From assembly GCA_003134675.1 (NCBI GenBank), contig PLBZ01000037.1, positions 23,641-29,605 of the forward strand: DNA of 5,965 nt, written 5' to 3'. This document shows, one piece after another, positions 5,898 to 5,965 of the stretch (position 1 is the first letter of the stretch; each line of letters starts with the position of its first letter). Under the pieces are notes generated by a model, which was given only the letters and a program-made list of their open reading frames with translations, was not told the DNA's origin and ran no database searches. This DNA comes from Solirubrobacterales bacterium. GTDB lineage: Bacteria; Actinomycetota; Thermoleophilia; Solirubrobacterales; Solirubrobacteraceae. The position numbers and the translations under genes are program-made.

Positions 5898-5965
5898 GCC
5901 GAGACCTTAGAACGTGTTTGAAATAGGCGGTGCGGTCGGGGCGTGCATGGGCCAAGCTGGGCGAC
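5898..5965 (-). other. Sequence upstream of tsaE, nothing assignable
   Basis: These 68 bases contain the tsaE ribosome binding site and no convincing -35/-10 pair; a TATTTC at about 5925-5920 has no partner at normal spacing. One minus-strand frame is open from the edge to a TAA at 5909-5907 and could be the last 18 codons of an upstream gene (ending PPISNTF), but the piece is too short to identify. Confidence 0.4.
5905..5908 (-). promoter_or_regulatory. Weak ribosome binding site for tsaE
   Basis: The minus strand reads AAGG seven bases before the GTG at 5897. It is only a four-base match, but correctly spaced and the only candidate for this start. Confidence 0.4.

Noticed and set aside
5898..5965. 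Possible tail of an upstream gene
   Set aside because: The open stretch of about 18 codons is too short to tell from chance, and no motif is visible; mentioned only as a possibility.

Overview
The window is a compact, GC-rich bacterial chromosome segment, roughly two thirds G+C by eye. Every recognisable gene lies on the minus strand and reads from high to low coordinates. The gene families, GTG/TTG starts, heavy start/stop overlap and long open shadow frames on the other strand suggest a high-GC actinobacterial lineage. The order t6A genes, rex, YbdK-type ligase, small helical protein, membrane pyrophosphatase makes me lean towards Thermoleophilia/Solirubrobacterales. That placement is inference and was not checked against any database.

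Layout in transcription order. First comes a 68-base stretch at the right edge (5898-5965) with no assignable gene. It is followed by tsaE (5897-5442), tsaB (5445-4738), rimI (4741-4184), tsaD (4187-3090) and rex (3093-2413). Each of these genes overlaps the next by exactly four bases (ATGA, GTGA, ATGA, ATGA). After a 12-base gap comes a GCS2/YbdK-type carboxylate-amine ligase (2400-1252), which overlaps by one base (TGATG) a small helical protein of unknown function (1252-788). A 137-base non-coding leader (787-651) with two short hairpins then precedes the N-terminal 216 codons of a membrane-bound proton- or sodium-pumping pyrophosphatase (650-1), which runs off the left edge.

Function. TsaE, TsaB and TsaD are the bacterial proteins that transfer the threonylcarbamoyl group to A37 of ANN-decoding tRNAs (t6A). 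The threonylcarbamoyl-AMP synthase TsaC/TsaB2 is not in the window. RimI is the N-alpha-acetyltransferase usually found with these genes. Rex is the NADH/NAD+-sensing repressor. Its position downstream of tsaE-tsaB-rimI-tsaD recalls the ydiB-ydiC-ydiD-ydiE...ydiH(rex) order of Bacillus subtilis, so this appears to be an old neighbourhood rather than a new one. The tight overlaps suggest one mRNA from tsaE at least through the small protein. The pyrophosphatase may be read from the same mRNA or from its own promoter in the leader.

I see no mobile element, CRISPR array, tRNA or rRNA. Nothing here makes a strong case for an undescribed multi-gene system. The items most worth a second look are the small helical protein with a disordered tail ending in a conserved-looking RLWVPGR, the coupling of Rex to the t6A genes and a GCS2 ligase, the basic insert in TsaD, and the structured leader of the pyrophosphatase gene.
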